DNA of 64,000 nucleotides from Gammaproteobacteria bacterium. GTDB lineage: Bacteria; Pseudomonadota; Gammaproteobacteria; S012-40. The translations under genes were made by a program, and so were the position numbers. The DNA lies in contig JAOUMY010000002.1 of the NCBI GenBank assembly GCA_029881255.1, positions 372,001 to 436,000 of the forward strand, given 5' to 3'. The notes under the pieces were generated by a model that saw nothing but the letters and a program-made list of their open reading frames with translations, was not told where the DNA came from and searched no databases. Shown piece after piece: positions 8,115 to 18,260 of the stretch. Position 1 is the stretch's first letter. Each line of letters starts with the position of its first letter.

Positions 8115-8952
8115 AATGCATGCGTTTTTTGATTTCCTTCTTCAAACGACGTAACAACTCTTTTTCACGCAGCACATTATCATAGCCGGTACGCAGCATC
8201 AGACGCTGGCCGGCAGACAATGCCTCTAATTCCGGATCGGCATAAATACAAAGTACCTGCGGGCAGGCGAGTTTCAAGGGTTGATTGATTTCAGGTGCAT
8301 CGAGTAGATGATCGATTACCTGGATAAATCGTGTATTAAAACTACGATCCGGGTATCCCAGATTCTCATATGCCTGTTGAAATAAAGGGTAGAAATGTAC
8401 ATATACGGTAACCAGCTTATCAAGTGGCACTTCTTCAGCGAAGCGCAACATCGTTTCGTATCGGCGAGCATTGCGCGGCGAAATGATCAAACCTTCCTTG
8501 CCGTCCTGAAGTGGCAAGAATTGTCCCAGCGGTGGCTTCATAAACATGGTTTTCTGGGCGAGATGGCTGCGCGTCATATTATCAATACTGGCAACAAATC
8601 GATTTACCATATTGTCACGAAAAAATCGTAGTGCGAGGCTACGCTCATCAAGAAATTGTTTCAGAATTTTCAGGATACTTTTGTCGCTATTGGCCAGCGG
8701 CGGTACAGGGATGTTTATACTGAATGCAGCACTGCTTTCGGTTTGCACCGGTTTCGATTCGACCGGTGTTGACAACATGCTATCCGTATCATGTTTTTCA
8801 CCATCGGCCGTTTCTTCGCTCGATTCACTTTCAAACGGCGAAGCAAAATTCGCCAACGTCCCCTCTTTCTGCTGAGTTAAATTCAAATAACTCAGCACCA
8901 CAATCGCCGCAGCGATCAGCACTATGAGTGGCAGAACTAACTTCTTTTTCAT
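8113..8952 (-). CDS. DUF3014 domain protein
   Basis: This 279-residue protein has one N-terminal membrane helix (about residues 6-25) and an acidic, low-complexity linker (about 30-85, rich in Ser and Glu). The helical DUF3014 domain follows (about 90-275), with GKEGLIISPRNARRYE in the middle and CPQVLCIYADPELEALS near the end. The domain probably faces the periplasm. The family is widespread in gammaproteobacteria and has no assigned function. It is monocistronic. Confidence 0.83.
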   Translation of the reverse strand: MKKKLVLPLIVLIAAAIVVLSYLNLTQQKEGTLANFASPFESESSEETADGEKHDTDSMLSTPVESKPVQTESSAAFSINIPVPPLANSDKSILKILKQFLDERSLALRFFRDNMVNRFVASIDNMTRSHLAQKTMFMKPPLGQFLPLQDGKEGLIISPRNARRYETMLRFAEEVPLDKLVTVYVHFYPLFQQAYENLGYPDRSFNTRFIQVIDHLLDAPEINQPLKLACPQVLCIYADPELEALSAGQRLMLRTGYDNVLREKELLRRLKKEIKKRMH

Positions 8953-9055
8953 GGTTTATACAAATGCCTTGGGGCAAGTCTTAGAAATAATTGCCTATTT
9001 AAGCATTATATATACCGGTAAGTGAAGCCCTGACTTTAAAAGCCGACAAGACCTG

Positions 9056-10723
9056 TTACGGTAGACTTAGTTGTTGCAGAAAGCGTTGGACGTCAACTGC
9101 GTCGTGATTACCCATAAACTGATTATTCGAATCCAGCAATTCGAGCACACCAGGCATAAAGGGGACGTCGGCAGCAGAATTTGGGTCTCTGGGCATGCCA
9201 AAACGTATACGATGTAAACTTCGCCATGGTGTATCCCAGGACTGTAATGCGATATCCACTCCGGCGACCGTCCCGGCAACAGGATCGTGACAGCCTTTAC
9301 AGTCAAAAGGCGTTCCTTGGTAGTTCACCGATATCGTGCCTTCATACACCGACTGCCCATGTGCTGCATCCGCCGGCCTGAATGCATCGCCCGTAGCTGT
9401 ACCCAAGTCTGGATGCAGGTAACGAGTGGTATCAACAACGCCTTCAACAGCGAAAGCCGCCAGTTCCCACAAATCCGGTTCTGTTAAGTGCGCGCCGAAG
9501 TTATGCACGATTTGCACGCTGCCGTCAGGCATCAAGGCTGGGAAACCATCGCGTAACTGTCGAAAGACATACTCGTTATTCCAGTTGCGCATCGACTTGA
9601 GAAATACCAGATCGCTATACCAAAACGCGATTTCTCCCTCATAGTCATATCCGTGACAATTTACGCAACGCCAGGCCTCGGCACCCGTCGGCACGACTCC
9701 ACCAGTCAACACCGGATCGGCAAGATCCCATAGCGGATTGGCAACACCGACATCCGGCGTACCGCTCTCTACCGGCCAGTTATCAAACAATCGCCCGCCG
9801 CGAACGTAATTTGGTGCGAGGGCGATTTGCGCAAAGGTTAGAATATCCGCCCCCTGTGCAATACCCATATCGGGATTTCCCAGGGCCTGGATACCCACCA
9901 TAAATGAACCGGCAACACCAAAACGTATCTTATGCAGAAACTCCCACGGATTTGTTTTGGCAAGAAAGTCGATAGAGCGTAGCAAAGGAAAGTTTCGACC
10001 ACTGGAACCATGGCAATTAAAACTAGCGCAACCTGCACCATTCAATCCCGGCAATGCCGGGGTGCGGAACAAATACGAGCCGTTCATAACATCACCAGAA
10101 GCATTTTTGTCTGCGCTGATAAAATTGGACGGGCTTTTTTGCACTGCAAATTCGTCGCGCATCGTCATGATAAATAGCGTTAGAGAATAGATATCGTGGT
10201 CGGCCAGCTCATTGCCAAATGCGTGCTCAGCGAGATTATTGGCTGCGTCCCCATCATGAAGAAATGTCCAGATCTCGGCATCGGTGGTGTATTTGTAGGT
10301 CTTGGCGCCGTTAACAACGCCAGGTATCCCGGTGTAAAAAGGATCTGTCGTGCTTGAGAATACGCCTTCGTTACCAAGATAGTCCCAGCCATGGCAGGAG
10401 GAGCAACGAAACGTTTCCTGCCCAAGCATAGGATTGGTCGACGGCCACAAGGGGTGTGATGCGTCAAATGGCGGCGCAGTGGGGCCAGCAAACGACGCCT
10501 TCCACCAGCTCTCATATAGCAAGCCACCCATAACCATATTGGCATCGGCCAATTGTGCAGGATCGAAAACGGCTGCGGGATCGCCTGGTGGTGTTGCCAT
10601 GTTCACTCTGGCCAAAACACCGTTATCGTAACCTTTCCCACTATTTCTTTCCGGTAAGGACTCACCACACGCCCATAACAAGCCAAACAGAACGACCAAC
10701 ACCGAACTGTATTTTGTCATCAC
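9056..10723 (-). CDS. Multiheme c-type cytochrome lipoprotein
   Basis: This 555-residue protein has a lipobox-type signal (LLWACGE, Cys 19). It carries four heme-attachment motifs: CSSCH near residue 107, CASFNCH near 231, CVNCH near 352 and CKGCH near 474. The second has four residues between the cysteines (CX4CH). The first and third modules share WRC..CHG.DY.GE context, so the protein looks like a duplicated two-heme unit. It should sit on the outside of the inner membrane or on the outer membrane and carry electrons. No partner oxidoreductase is adjacent. Confidence 0.85.
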   Translation of the reverse strand: MMTKYSSVLVVLFGLLWACGESLPERNSGKGYDNGVLARVNMATPPGDPAAVFDPAQLADANMVMGGLLYESWWKASFAGPTAPPFDASHPLWPSTNPMLGQETFRCSSCHGWDYLGNEGVFSSTTDPFYTGIPGVVNGAKTYKYTTDAEIWTFLHDGDAANNLAEHAFGNELADHDIYSLTLFIMTMRDEFAVQKSPSNFISADKNASGDVMNGSYLFRTPALPGLNGAGCASFNCHGSSGRNFPLLRSIDFLAKTNPWEFLHKIRFGVAGSFMVGIQALGNPDMGIAQGADILTFAQIALAPNYVRGGRLFDNWPVESGTPDVGVANPLWDLADPVLTGGVVPTGAEAWRCVNCHGYDYEGEIAFWYSDLVFLKSMRNWNNEYVFRQLRDGFPALMPDGSVQIVHNFGAHLTEPDLWELAAFAVEGVVDTTRYLHPDLGTATGDAFRPADAAHGQSVYEGTISVNYQGTPFDCKGCHDPVAGTVAGVDIALQSWDTPWRSLHRIRFGMPRDPNSAADVPFMPGVLELLDSNNQFMGNHDAVDVQRFLQQLSLP

Positions 10724-10917
10724 AGTGCCTATAAACAGGTTAATCTAAAACGAAATCGACGGGAGGACTTCAGACATGTTGTTATGATGAGATGAGTTCT
10801 CTCTCCCCACAAATACTCTGTGTTTTGCTGCACGTTGTTTTTATGCAGCTAAGCTTAGCAGAAAAGAAGAATTTCACCACCATTTGGCGCAACGGTGACT
10901 CATATTAAACCAAGCTC

Positions 10918-10938
10918 AGGTACAGCACTGCTGTACCT
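10918..10938 (-). terminator. Hairpin after the response-regulator gene
   Basis: AGGTACAGC (10918-10926) pairs perfectly with GCTGTACCT (10930-10938) across a three-base loop, just downstream of the minus-strand stop at 10941. The following minus-strand bases are only moderately T-rich, so termination efficiency is uncertain. Confidence 0.45.
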
Positions 10939-10940
10939 GT

Positions 10941-12056
10941 CTATCTATGGAAGGTAGCCGCCGATGTTAACCGATGTACGATCTGCCGAAATTTGTCATC
11001 TACCTTGAAGCCCTCTTCAAGGTGGTCTAGTGACTGATCGATTCCCTCCTGGACGAGAGAAATCAGGTTCTTTTCCTGAGCTTCTGATAGCCCCCAGCTT
11101 ATAAACGTAGATTCCAAACCCAGAAGCATTCCATCCATTATTCGCTGACTTTTTTCCTTGTGGAGAATTTGCTCTGCTTCAATTTCTCGCAAGGCCCGGT
11201 TGGACTCGACTATGACACGGGCCAGTATGTCGCTCAATTGTATGGCCTTCATCTTCGACTCCGCCCCTTCCACCAACATCGCCAGATGATCTCGATAACG
11301 TCCACGCTTATCATCGTCTTCCGGCATATCCTTGAGTAATAGCGAGACGCTACCATACGTAATGATACAGCGCTGACCTTTTTCTATTATGCGTTTGTCA
11401 TCTTTAAGACGATACAACAGCTCTGCCTCGAGAGGCGGAACGGTTTCACCACTGGAAAGATTGACCATCCCGCCTTCGGTACGAATCTGTACGGTACACT
11501 CCACGGAAAAACCTTTTACTGCTGCAATGATCGTCCGAGCGAGATCCTTAGCCGTTTTACACGAGAAAGAATTGCGCAAGAAATCTATTAACAAGCCCTG
11601 CTCGCCCCAGCTAGTCATCGCTGTCATTGCCGTTTGCATCGCATTGGCAGAGTCTTTACTGGTATTCTCAATCAAATCCTTGCTTGAAATGGCGTGCTTA
11701 ACCTTGTGTAATAACTCCTCAGGTTTGACTGGTTTCACCAGATAGTCACTGCCACCTGCCTCATACCCTGCAATAATCTCCTCGGTACTGTCGTGCGCCG
11801 AAACAAATATGACATTGGTATTTTTATGCTCACTATCGTCCTTGAGCTTTTTGCACGTCTCGTAGCCGTTCATCACTGGCATTTCAACGTCCATCAATAT
11901 TACGTCTGGACGAGGCTCACGCTTTGCCATCTCCACGCCCTTCTGCCCATCAGTAGCAACCAGAATGGCATATTCCTCTTTTAGATTCTCGACCAGTACC
12001 TGTATATCCTCGGGCGAATCATCAATGATCAATACTTGTTTCTTCAGTGCACTCAT
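10941..12056 (-). CDS. Response regulator with receiver domain and uncharacterised C-terminal domain
   Basis: This 371-residue protein has a receiver domain at about residues 6-122 (IDDSPED acidic pocket, phospho-acceptor Asp in ILMDVEMP, terminal KPVKP). The remaining ~240 residues hold a conserved but unnamed output region with a FRNSFSCKTAKDLA motif and a mixed alpha/beta, GAF-like pattern. There is no DNA-binding or GGDEF domain, so it probably acts by protein contact. The start at 12056 is preferred over 12098 because GGAGGA precedes it at good spacing. It lies 80 bases after the large hybrid kinase on the same strand and is its likely partner. Confidence 0.85.
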   Translation of the reverse strand: MSALKKQVLIIDDSPEDIQVLVENLKEEYAILVATDGQKGVEMAKREPRPDVILMDVEMPVMNGYETCKKLKDDSEHKNTNVIFVSAHDSTEEIIAGYEAGGSDYLVKPVKPEELLHKVKHAISSKDLIENTSKDSANAMQTAMTAMTSWGEQGLLIDFLRNSFSCKTAKDLARTIIAAVKGFSVECTVQIRTEGGMVNLSSGETVPPLEAELLYRLKDDKRIIEKGQRCIITYGSVSLLLKDMPEDDDKRGRYRDHLAMLVEGAESKMKAIQLSDILARVIVESNRALREIEAEQILHKEKSQRIMDGMLLGLESTFISWGLSEAQEKNLISLVQEGIDQSLDHLEEGFKVDDKFRQIVHRLTSAATFHR

Positions 12057-12136
12057 AAATTTTTCCTCCAAAATTCTTTCGCCACGTTGCTGAAACATGC
12101 GCCATGCCGAATCTGTTTCGCTGTGTAATACCTGTA

Positions 12137-15100
12137 CTACTTTCCAATTCTGACTACTCGCGCCTCTCCAACTGTTTGCGATTGCTGCTTAAGTGAACCG
12201 ATGCAGCGCCTGGTTTCATCTATGTCATACTTCATCAATGATGCGTAGATATTTTCCACACCGCTGACCCACTGGCTGCTGGCGACACGCTTTAATAAGG
12301 CATCCACGCAGGTTTGCGCCATTCCAATATCGCTATCCAATAGGCCGTGAATTTCATCCAGTGTCCTGTTAAGTTGATCGCCGTCTATACTTTCTGATTT
12401 TTCCCGAGATTCCGGTTTCTTTTCCTGGCTAATCGCATCGATCGCAGCAATAACCTCTTTCAGCGCGGCTTTCAAATTGTCCATTTCGCTATAAACCGCT
12501 TCGCTGTTTTTTCTGCGACAGGACTGTTCGACGCTCGCCGACACTTGATGCAAGCGATGCGCGCCGATATTGCCACCACTACCTTTCAAACTATGGGCAA
12601 CTCTAGCGGCGTCTTCCCATGCACCGTTTTCCACTAATTGCATGAGTTTCTCATCGCTACGCGCTTGCTTCTCTTTGAAGCCTTTAACAATGCGCAGATA
12701 GGCCTCGTAATTCCCCCGCAGACGACTAACACCGTCTTCAATATCTAAACCCTCTACAACAGGTAACGATGTTACTTCTTGGCTTTGTGATACTTCTTGC
12801 GTCTTGGATGTGTTAGTCACGGGCTTCACGTATTTTGAAATCTCCTGTATGACGACCTCTGGTCTGATGGGCTTGGTCACATGTGCATTCATACCCGCCT
12901 CCAAACTCCTCTCCGCATCGCCTGAAAGGGCATTTGCAGTCATCGCTAAAATCGGCAGATCTGTATATTCACCACCCAAAGAACGTATCTGTCTGGCTGC
13001 CTCAAGCCCATCCATGACTGGCATCTGTATATCCATGAGAACAATCGCATACTTCTTTCTTTGTACCTGTTCGAGTGCCTCTTTTCCGTTATCGCAAATG
13101 TCTATATCAAACCCATAGGTGAGTAATAATTCATTAGCCACCTCTTGATTGACGGTATTATCATCAACAAGTAACAAGGGGACTGAGCTGAAATCGGGAT
13201 CATCCTGGTTCTTTTCGCTATGCGGGCTGTTTATACTCGCTTGCGCATTACCATACGATCCGGTAATCACATTTAGCAAATCCATATGGCGAATTGGCTT
13301 GGTCAGCCATTCATATTTGTCTGAAGCCTCATTCATCAAATGCGGATATGTCAGGATCACTAGTTTGGTATTTCGGTTTCTTTGATCGTCTTCAATTTCT
13401 TTTGCCAACAGAACACCATTGATTTTCGGCATCAATAAATCGATAAAAATCAGATCAAACGGCGTACCGGCTTTATGCTGTTTATCGATCAAGGAAAGTG
13501 CAATATCCCCGTCCTCTGCATCCATTACGCTCCTGATTCCCCTGGCCTCAAGCAAGGACATCAACACTTTCCGATAAGTCTGATTGTCATCTATTATCAA
13601 TATGCGCCGACTTCTTATTTCCTCTGACAGTATATTTGCGTCTTCTCCGCCGGTAATCACTTCCATCGGAATTTCAAAACTAAAATCTGACCCTGTCCCA
13701 GGAGCGCTTACGACTTTTAACTCTCCACTCATGGCCTCGACAAGGCGTTTACATATCACCAGGCCGAGTCCTGTACCGCCATATTTTCGGGTATGAGAAC
13801 TGTCCGCCTGATTAAAGGCCTGAAACAGTTTTTTCTGTTGCTCTGGTGGAATCCCAATTCCGGTATCTTGCACGCCAAACCACATGTGCCCGTTGAGCAT
13901 ATAGACATAAACCGCGACATGACCATCTTCGGTAAACTTAATCGCATTATTCATCAAATTGGTAATGACTTGTCTCAGACGGGTCGGATCACCACTCACC
14001 AACTGCGGCACTTTCGGATCGATAGAGCAAATTAGCTCCATACCCTTTTCATGCGCTGCTTTTGCTAGCAGAGCCGCCGTTTCCTCGACAACAGTGACAG
14101 GAGAAAAGGGAATAAATTCAAACTCCAGTTTTCCAGCCTCAAGCTTGGAAAAGTCCAGGATGTCGTTTATAACGGTTAACAACATTTCACTAGAGCCTTG
14201 CGCTGTATCGAGATAACGTTGTTGCTTGTCGCTAAGCTCTGTGCGTTCCAGTAGCTGCAACATGCCCAGAATTCCATTCATGGGCGTGCGTATTTCGTGA
14301 CTCATCGTCGCGAGAAACTGGCTTTTCGCTACTGTCGCCTGCTCCGCTTCCTCTTTGGCTGAGATCAGCGCCTTATTCAGTCGTTCCTGCTCGGTCTGAC
14401 GCCTGGCAGCGTAAATCAATTCTGCGCACGTTCTTAATATCGGACCGACATTTTCTGCGACACTCTGATCGAACCCACTATCGCGATTGGCGAGACCTAT
14501 GACACCGAGTATTTCCTCTCCCCTGAGCAAAGGAACCCCAAGAAAATTTTTTATCTCTAAATGTGAGTCCGGAAGTATGAATTTTCTTTCGTCTCCGGCT
14601 ACGTCATGGCAAATAACGTATTCCTTAGTCTCCAGTATCTCGCCAAACATCATGTCCAAATTATGTATTTCTTTTCCCACGACCCTGGTAAGATCAAAGG
14701 CATTGCGTTCTTCCTCTGATTCTCCCTGGCCGACTACCGCGTACAACTTCATGTATGGCTTTTGCGATGAGTCAAAAAGCACCTCGCCGATGAAACCGTA
14801 ACGACTACCGGTAAGATTAACCATATCGGGTAACAGCCCATTGAATACTGCAGTGGGATTACCGCTACTGATAAACCATGACTGTGCCCGGTTAATCGCT
14901 TCGATTTGTTGTTCCTGTACCGAAATTCGCTCTTCTTTATTTAGTGGACGCAAGGATTCTTTTGAAAAATATTTTGATTCTGATCTACTTCTATCAGCCA
15001 ATTCTTTTGTGGCATGAGTCCTATCCTGCCAAACCACTCCTGCATAAAATACCAGTGCAAGTGAAATACTGAACCCATAAAACAACATACTAACCGACTT

Positions 15101-15508
15101 CGCATCAGTAGTGACTTTTTCTTCGCCGCTACTAACGACAAGTAAGCGACCTGCGAGTTTGTTGTCAAGAACCAGGAGTTCCTCCAGGGCATATTGATAG
15201 ATTTCCAGTTTTCTATTCGGCACGCCATCCACGGCATAGAGAATACTATCGCTACTGTCATAAACGACGATTTTTCGCCAATGGTTGTGATGCGCCAACT
15301 GTCTATCCAACAACTTTTTCAATTCCACATGATCTTCCATCCTGGTCGCGAGAATCGAAGCAAGAGTCGTAAGGATCGACTTTTCTCCGTTCACAAAGTC
15401 ATTCTCAATTGAATTGACGTAGGATGGGATAAGGTAAAATTTCGATAGTAAAACGCATACCATGAAAATGGTCATGAGAGATAACGCCAATTTATACCGT
15501 TCTTTCAT
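12137..15508 (-). CDS. Hybrid sensor histidine kinase with GAF, two receivers and HPt (BarA-like architecture)
   Basis: This 1123-residue inner-membrane kinase has transmembrane helices at about 7-29 and 142-163 flanking a periplasmic segment. A cytoplasmic GAF domain follows (about 205-370), then HisKA with His ~404 in [11 protein letters not shown] and HATPase ([10 protein letters not shown]). A first receiver (about 640-755, IDLLMP), a second receiver (about 785-905, LMDIQMP) and a C-terminal HPt domain with [10 protein letters not shown] complete it. All elements of an internal phosphorelay are present and catalytic residues look intact. The first gene of a two-gene unit, it probably signals to the downstream receiver protein. 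The stimulus is unknown. Confidence 0.92.
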   Translation of the reverse strand: MKERYKLALSLMTIFMVCVLLSKFYLIPSYVNSIENDFVNGEKSILTTLASILATRMEDHVELKKLLDRQLAHHNHWRKIVVYDSSDSILYAVDGVPNRKLEIYQYALEELLVLDNKLAGRLLVVSSGEEKVTTDAKSVSMLFYGFSISLALVFYAGVVWQDRTHATKELADRSRSESKYFSKESLRPLNKEERISVQEQQIEAINRAQSWFISSGNPTAVFNGLLPDMVNLTGSRYGFIGEVLFDSSQKPYMKLYAVVGQGESEEERNAFDLTRVVGKEIHNLDMMFGEILETKEYVICHDVAGDERKFILPDSHLEIKNFLGVPLLRGEEILGVIGLANRDSGFDQSVAENVGPILRTCAELIYAARRQTEQERLNKALISAKEEAEQATVAKSQFLATMSHEIRTPMNGILGMLQLLERTELSDKQQRYLDTAQGSSEMLLTVINDILDFSKLEAGKLEFEFIPFSPVTVVEETAALLAKAAHEKGMELICSIDPKVPQLVSGDPTRLRQVITNLMNNAIKFTEDGHVAVYVYMLNGHMWFGVQDTGIGIPPEQQKKLFQAFNQADSSHTRKYGGTGLGLVICKRLVEAMSGELKVVSAPGTGSDFSFEIPMEVITGGEDANILSEEIRSRRILIIDDNQTYRKVLMSLLEARGIRSVMDAEDGDIALSLIDKQHKAGTPFDLIFIDLLMPKINGVLLAKEIEDDQRNRNTKLVILTYPHLMNEASDKYEWLTKPIRHMDLLNVITGSYGNAQASINSPHSEKNQDDPDFSSVPLLLVDDNTVNQEVANELLLTYGFDIDICDNGKEALEQVQRKKYAIVLMDIQMPVMDGLEAARQIRSLGGEYTDLPILAMTANALSGDAERSLEAGMNAHVTKPIRPEVVIQEISKYVKPVTNTSKTQEVSQSQEVTSLPVVEGLDIEDGVSRLRGNYEAYLRIVKGFKEKQARSDEKLMQLVENGAWEDAARVAHSLKGSGGNIGAHRLHQVSASVEQSCRRKNSEAVYSEMDNLKAALKEVIAAIDAISQEKKPESREKSESIDGDQLNRTLDEIHGLLDSDIGMAQTCVDALLKRVASSQWVSGVENIYASLMKYDIDETRRCIGSLKQQSQTVGEARVVRIGK

Positions 15509-15990
15509 ACGTTTTTACTTTGATTATCGGACACAGACATCGGTGATGTTGAAAAATAGTTCACTTGCAAGCTGGCGCAATGTCTAAGTTCTATTCAATA
15601 AGATCTAAACATTCAGAGTAGCCGACTAAACCAGATTTTATTTGTCGAAAATATCTCAATATCCGACTCACTACGCGATAACACACGTCACCAAAACAAT
15701 ATTGCTATCGGTAAATATCAAGACGATGCTAACCAGCTACAATCTTTTTTTACATTTTCCGAATGCATCATTCGTCGACTATTCAACATCGCATAACTGG
15801 ATATGGAGTTATTTTACTGTGGCATATACATGAATGGGAAACTCGTGACAAACTAATACCCGGTGACATCAATGTCTGTCACCATGCACTAGTAACATCA
15901 CTTATTTCATGAAGAATGGAAACCACTATAATTTAAATGAATGGATCGCCCGTTGTTATAGATATATTTCTACAGGCGACGTAAATACCT
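15509..15990. other. Intergenic region, no gene recognised
   Basis: These 482 AT-rich bases lie between the hybrid-kinase start and the end of the CheY-like gene, so the kinase promoter must be here. I see no convincing coding frame, repeat or RNA. Confidence 0.5.
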
Positions 15991-16401
15991 CTAAACCGCA
16001 ATTTTTTTATTCATTCGTTCAAGCACGTTGACGATCTTTTGTTCGAGAACAGCGGCTTGTATTGGCTTGCACACATACTCATCTACGCGATACTGTTGCG
16101 CCAATTTAATAAAACCCTGACCACTATTTGACGTCAACATTATAAAGTGTATTGAATACGAGTCTGCGCTACGCCTCGCCACTTTTAGAACGTCTATACC
16201 GCACAGCTGTGGCATATCCCAGTCGCATATTACCAAATCGATTGGCGACTGTTTTATCTTTGCCAGTGCTTCAACACCATTCTTAGCCTCTACTATCTGG
16301 GTAATCCCGATAGAATTCAGAATGGCCGTTACAATACTTCTCATGGTCTTCATATCATCAGCCACGAGTACTGTCAGATGTTCATAGCGGGACGTATTCA
16401 T
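15991..16401 (-). CDS. CheY-like single-domain response regulator
   Basis: This 136-residue stand-alone receiver domain has the acidic pair in VADDMKTMRS, the phospho-acceptor Asp in VICDWDMP (about residue 60), the conserved Thr/Ser switch in MLTSNS and Lys in VCKPIQ. The DWDMP motif and length resemble CheY and related relay proteins. No flagellar or che genes are adjacent; the nearest signalling genes are the hybrid kinase unit downstream and a chemoreceptor about 19 kb away. It may be a phosphate shuttle for the nearby kinase. Confidence 0.88.
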   Translation of the reverse strand: MNTSRYEHLTVLVADDMKTMRSIVTAILNSIGITQIVEAKNGVEALAKIKQSPIDLVICDWDMPQLCGIDVLKVARRSADSYSIHFIMLTSNSGQGFIKLAQQYRVDEYVCKPIQAAVLEQKIVNVLERMNKKIAV

Positions 16402-16774
16402 TGTTGTCTATCTCCTTGCATTCATTTTTCTTATCGGCCTGTGAGATACAATAAAAACTGATGTTTTCTCGAAAAGATAACCAGTACCGGGATGCGTCCT
16501 ATGATTGTGAGTCGCATCACATGCGACAAGTGATGTAGGCACAAATTATTGAACATCGACTTATTTTGCAGATTACCATCTGGGATCTCACATCGTAGGG
16601 CTAAAAGAAAGTACATGGAATCTGTACGTCTATGCCATTGGAATCGAACTAAACAATCACAGGCCAACCAGGAATGGAATAGTTCCGAAATACAACTACT
16701 TTAGTATTAACCAATATCATAAATTTTTAGATTTTTCTCGACTATACGATATAGGCTGTAGAGGCCAGGCTTTT
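16402..16774. other. Intergenic region between divergent genes
   Basis: These 373 AT-rich bases separate the CheY-like gene from the divergent DUF4402 gene and must carry both promoters. No supported small gene was found. Confidence 0.5.
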
Positions 16775-17269
16775 ATGTCTATCAAAGTATTGAATAGAAA
16801 ATTACTCATCTCCCTGATGCTGTTTGCAGCGGCAGGACCACTCTATGCGGCTGCACCTTGCAACAACTCAAACCGCAAGGTAGTTACACTGCAGGATATT
16901 TCTTTTGGCATCGCGGGTTCATTTGCGGTCGGCGGAACAGTTGATGTCTCGCCGACCGGATTTCGCGCCGCGACAGGTGATGTTGTGCTGTTAGGTGGAA
17001 CGTGGAGCGCGGCAATATTTCAAATACAAGGTTGCGCCAATGATCTAGTGACGATTAGTCTGCCTGTCGCGGCTCAGGCATTACGCGCCGGGGGCGGCGG
17101 AAAAATCGATGTCATGAACTTCGTTACCCAACCTACCCATACGACCCCTTATATTCTCGATGCAACTGGCGCCATGCAGTTTAGAGCCGGCGCATCGCTT
17201 ATTCTGAGGCCATTTCACCCTGCCGGTGTATATACCGGACAAGTTGCCATCGACATCTTGTACAACTAA
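16775..17269 (+). CDS. DUF4402-type secreted surface subunit (minor pilin-like)
   Basis: This 164-residue protein has a signal peptide (hydrophobic about 10-24, cleavage near LYAAAP). The mature beta-rich DUF4402 domain contains TLQDISFG, GDVVLLGG, a disulfide-capable Cys pair, and closes with HPAGVYTGQVAIDILYN. The last strand (YTG...V.Y) is typical of fimbrial subunits assembled by donor-strand exchange. It is paralogous to the next gene and is probably a minor or adaptor subunit of the chaperone-usher-like locus. DUF4402 has no experimentally fixed function that I know of. Confidence 0.78.
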   Translation: MSIKVLNRKLLISLMLFAAAGPLYAAAPCNNSNRKVVTLQDISFGIAGSFAVGGTVDVSPTGFRAATGDVVLLGGTWSAAIFQIQGCANDLVTISLPVAAQALRAGGGGKIDVMNFVTQPTHTTPYILDATGAMQFRAGASLILRPFHPAGVYTGQVAIDILYN

Positions 17270-17580
17270 TACAACCGCTAGTAAGTTATTTGAACACAAT
17301 TATCTACTTCCGGTTTTAGAATTATTCTTTCTTCCTTATTCTTTTGAACTAATTCACACATTTATTCTTTTATTTTTTTCGAACTCCATCACTGTTTCTA
17401 TGTAACGCATTGTAAAAAAGGGTATCGCGGACGTTACATTGTGTACTTGTTACAGGGAAAGTGTACGACACAAATTCTTGTAATTTTTGGAAGTAAGCGA
17501 AGGGAGTTGCTGAACGTGGTCAATCCGTGACCCTGCCGAAAAAGTGTAAATGGCAGGTCCTTTTTAAGGGGTGTTTAGTT
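17270..17580. promoter_or_regulatory. Leader of the second DUF4402 gene with a terminator-like hairpin
   Basis: This AT-rich region contains an 8-bp inverted repeat ATGTAACG/CGTTACAT (17400-17407 and 17432-17439). It also has a stem GACC(C)TGCC / GGCAGGTC (17529-17537 and 17552-17559) followed by C and five Ts, directly before the AAGGGG ribosome site. The second structure looks like an intrinsic terminator or stabilising hairpin in the 5' leader of the presumed major subunit. Confidence 0.5.
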
Positions 17581-18084
17581 ATGAAATTAGGCAAACTAGC
17601 AATTGCAGTTGGTTTAGCGGTTACCGCTACAATGTCATCTAGCGTAATGGCTGCAACAGCGACTTCAAACGCAACAGCGAATATCGTTACTCCGATCGCC
17701 ATTACCAATACAGCGGCCTTGGACTTCGGTTCGTTCTCTCACGGTGGCGCTGCTGGTACAGTAGTTGTTGACACCGCTGGTGTGCGTACCTTTACAGGTG
17801 CCATCACTTTGATGGGTGTCACTTCAGCTGCTGCGGCTTTCGACGTAGCCGGTACACCAAGCTCACTGTTCTCCATTACCTTGCCTGCCAGTACCATACT
17901 GAGCAATGGTGTGGATAACATCACGATAGATACATTCTTGAGTAATCCGGCCGTTGCAGTAGGCGGTGCGCTCGACGCGACTGGTGCTGCGGTAGTTAAT
18001 GTCGGTGCGACGCTGAATATCGTTGGTACAGAGTCTACTGGCGCATATACAGGTTCATTCGACGTGACTGTTGATTATCAATAA
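17581..18084 (+). CDS. DUF4402-type major surface subunit (pilin-like)
   Basis: This 167-residue secreted protein has a signal peptide of about 23 residues (ending SVMAATA) and a mature DUF4402 beta domain very rich in Ala, Thr, Gly and Val. Its signatures are ITNTAALDFGSF, TGAITLMG, FSITLPAS and the final TGAYTGSFDVTVDYQ. The composition and the following strong terminator suggest an abundant structural subunit. The ATG at 17581 is chosen over an upstream in-frame ATG because AAGGGG precedes it and the signal peptide then starts correctly. It is followed by the chaperone and usher-like genes, which supports a fimbrial or surface-layer role. Confidence 0.82.
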   Translation: MKLGKLAIAVGLAVTATMSSSVMAATATSNATANIVTPIAITNTAALDFGSFSHGGAAGTVVVDTAGVRTFTGAITLMGVTSAAAAFDVAGTPSSLFSITLPASTILSNGVDNITIDTFLSNPAVAVGGALDATGAAVVNVGATLNIVGTESTGAYTGSFDVTVDYQ

Positions 18085-18105
18085 ACAAAAGAATATTTCT
18101 TAACT

Positions 18106-18137
18106 AAAGGCGGGTATCTTTACCCGCCTTTTTCTTT
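18106..18137 (+). terminator. Rho-independent terminator after the DUF4402 subunit gene
   Basis: AAAGGCGGGTA (18106-18116) pairs perfectly with TACCCGCCTTT (18121-18131) around a TCTT loop, followed by TTCTTT. It would insulate the abundant subunit transcript from the chaperone and usher-like genes, or reduce their expression by partial read-through. Confidence 0.92.
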
Positions 18138-18260
18138 ACAGGATCTGCACACTTTCTACCCTAAGTGTCTTAAAGGATTAAACCTCTTCTACCGATAACA
18201 CACTAGTCAGGTTTAACTCCCCGTATAGCAAGCGGAATTCTAAGTCTATTGAGGTTGATG

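Noticed and set aside
16431-16667. Minus-strand frame near the CheY-like gene
   Set aside because: No ribosome site and no recognisable domain; probably chance in AT-rich DNA.
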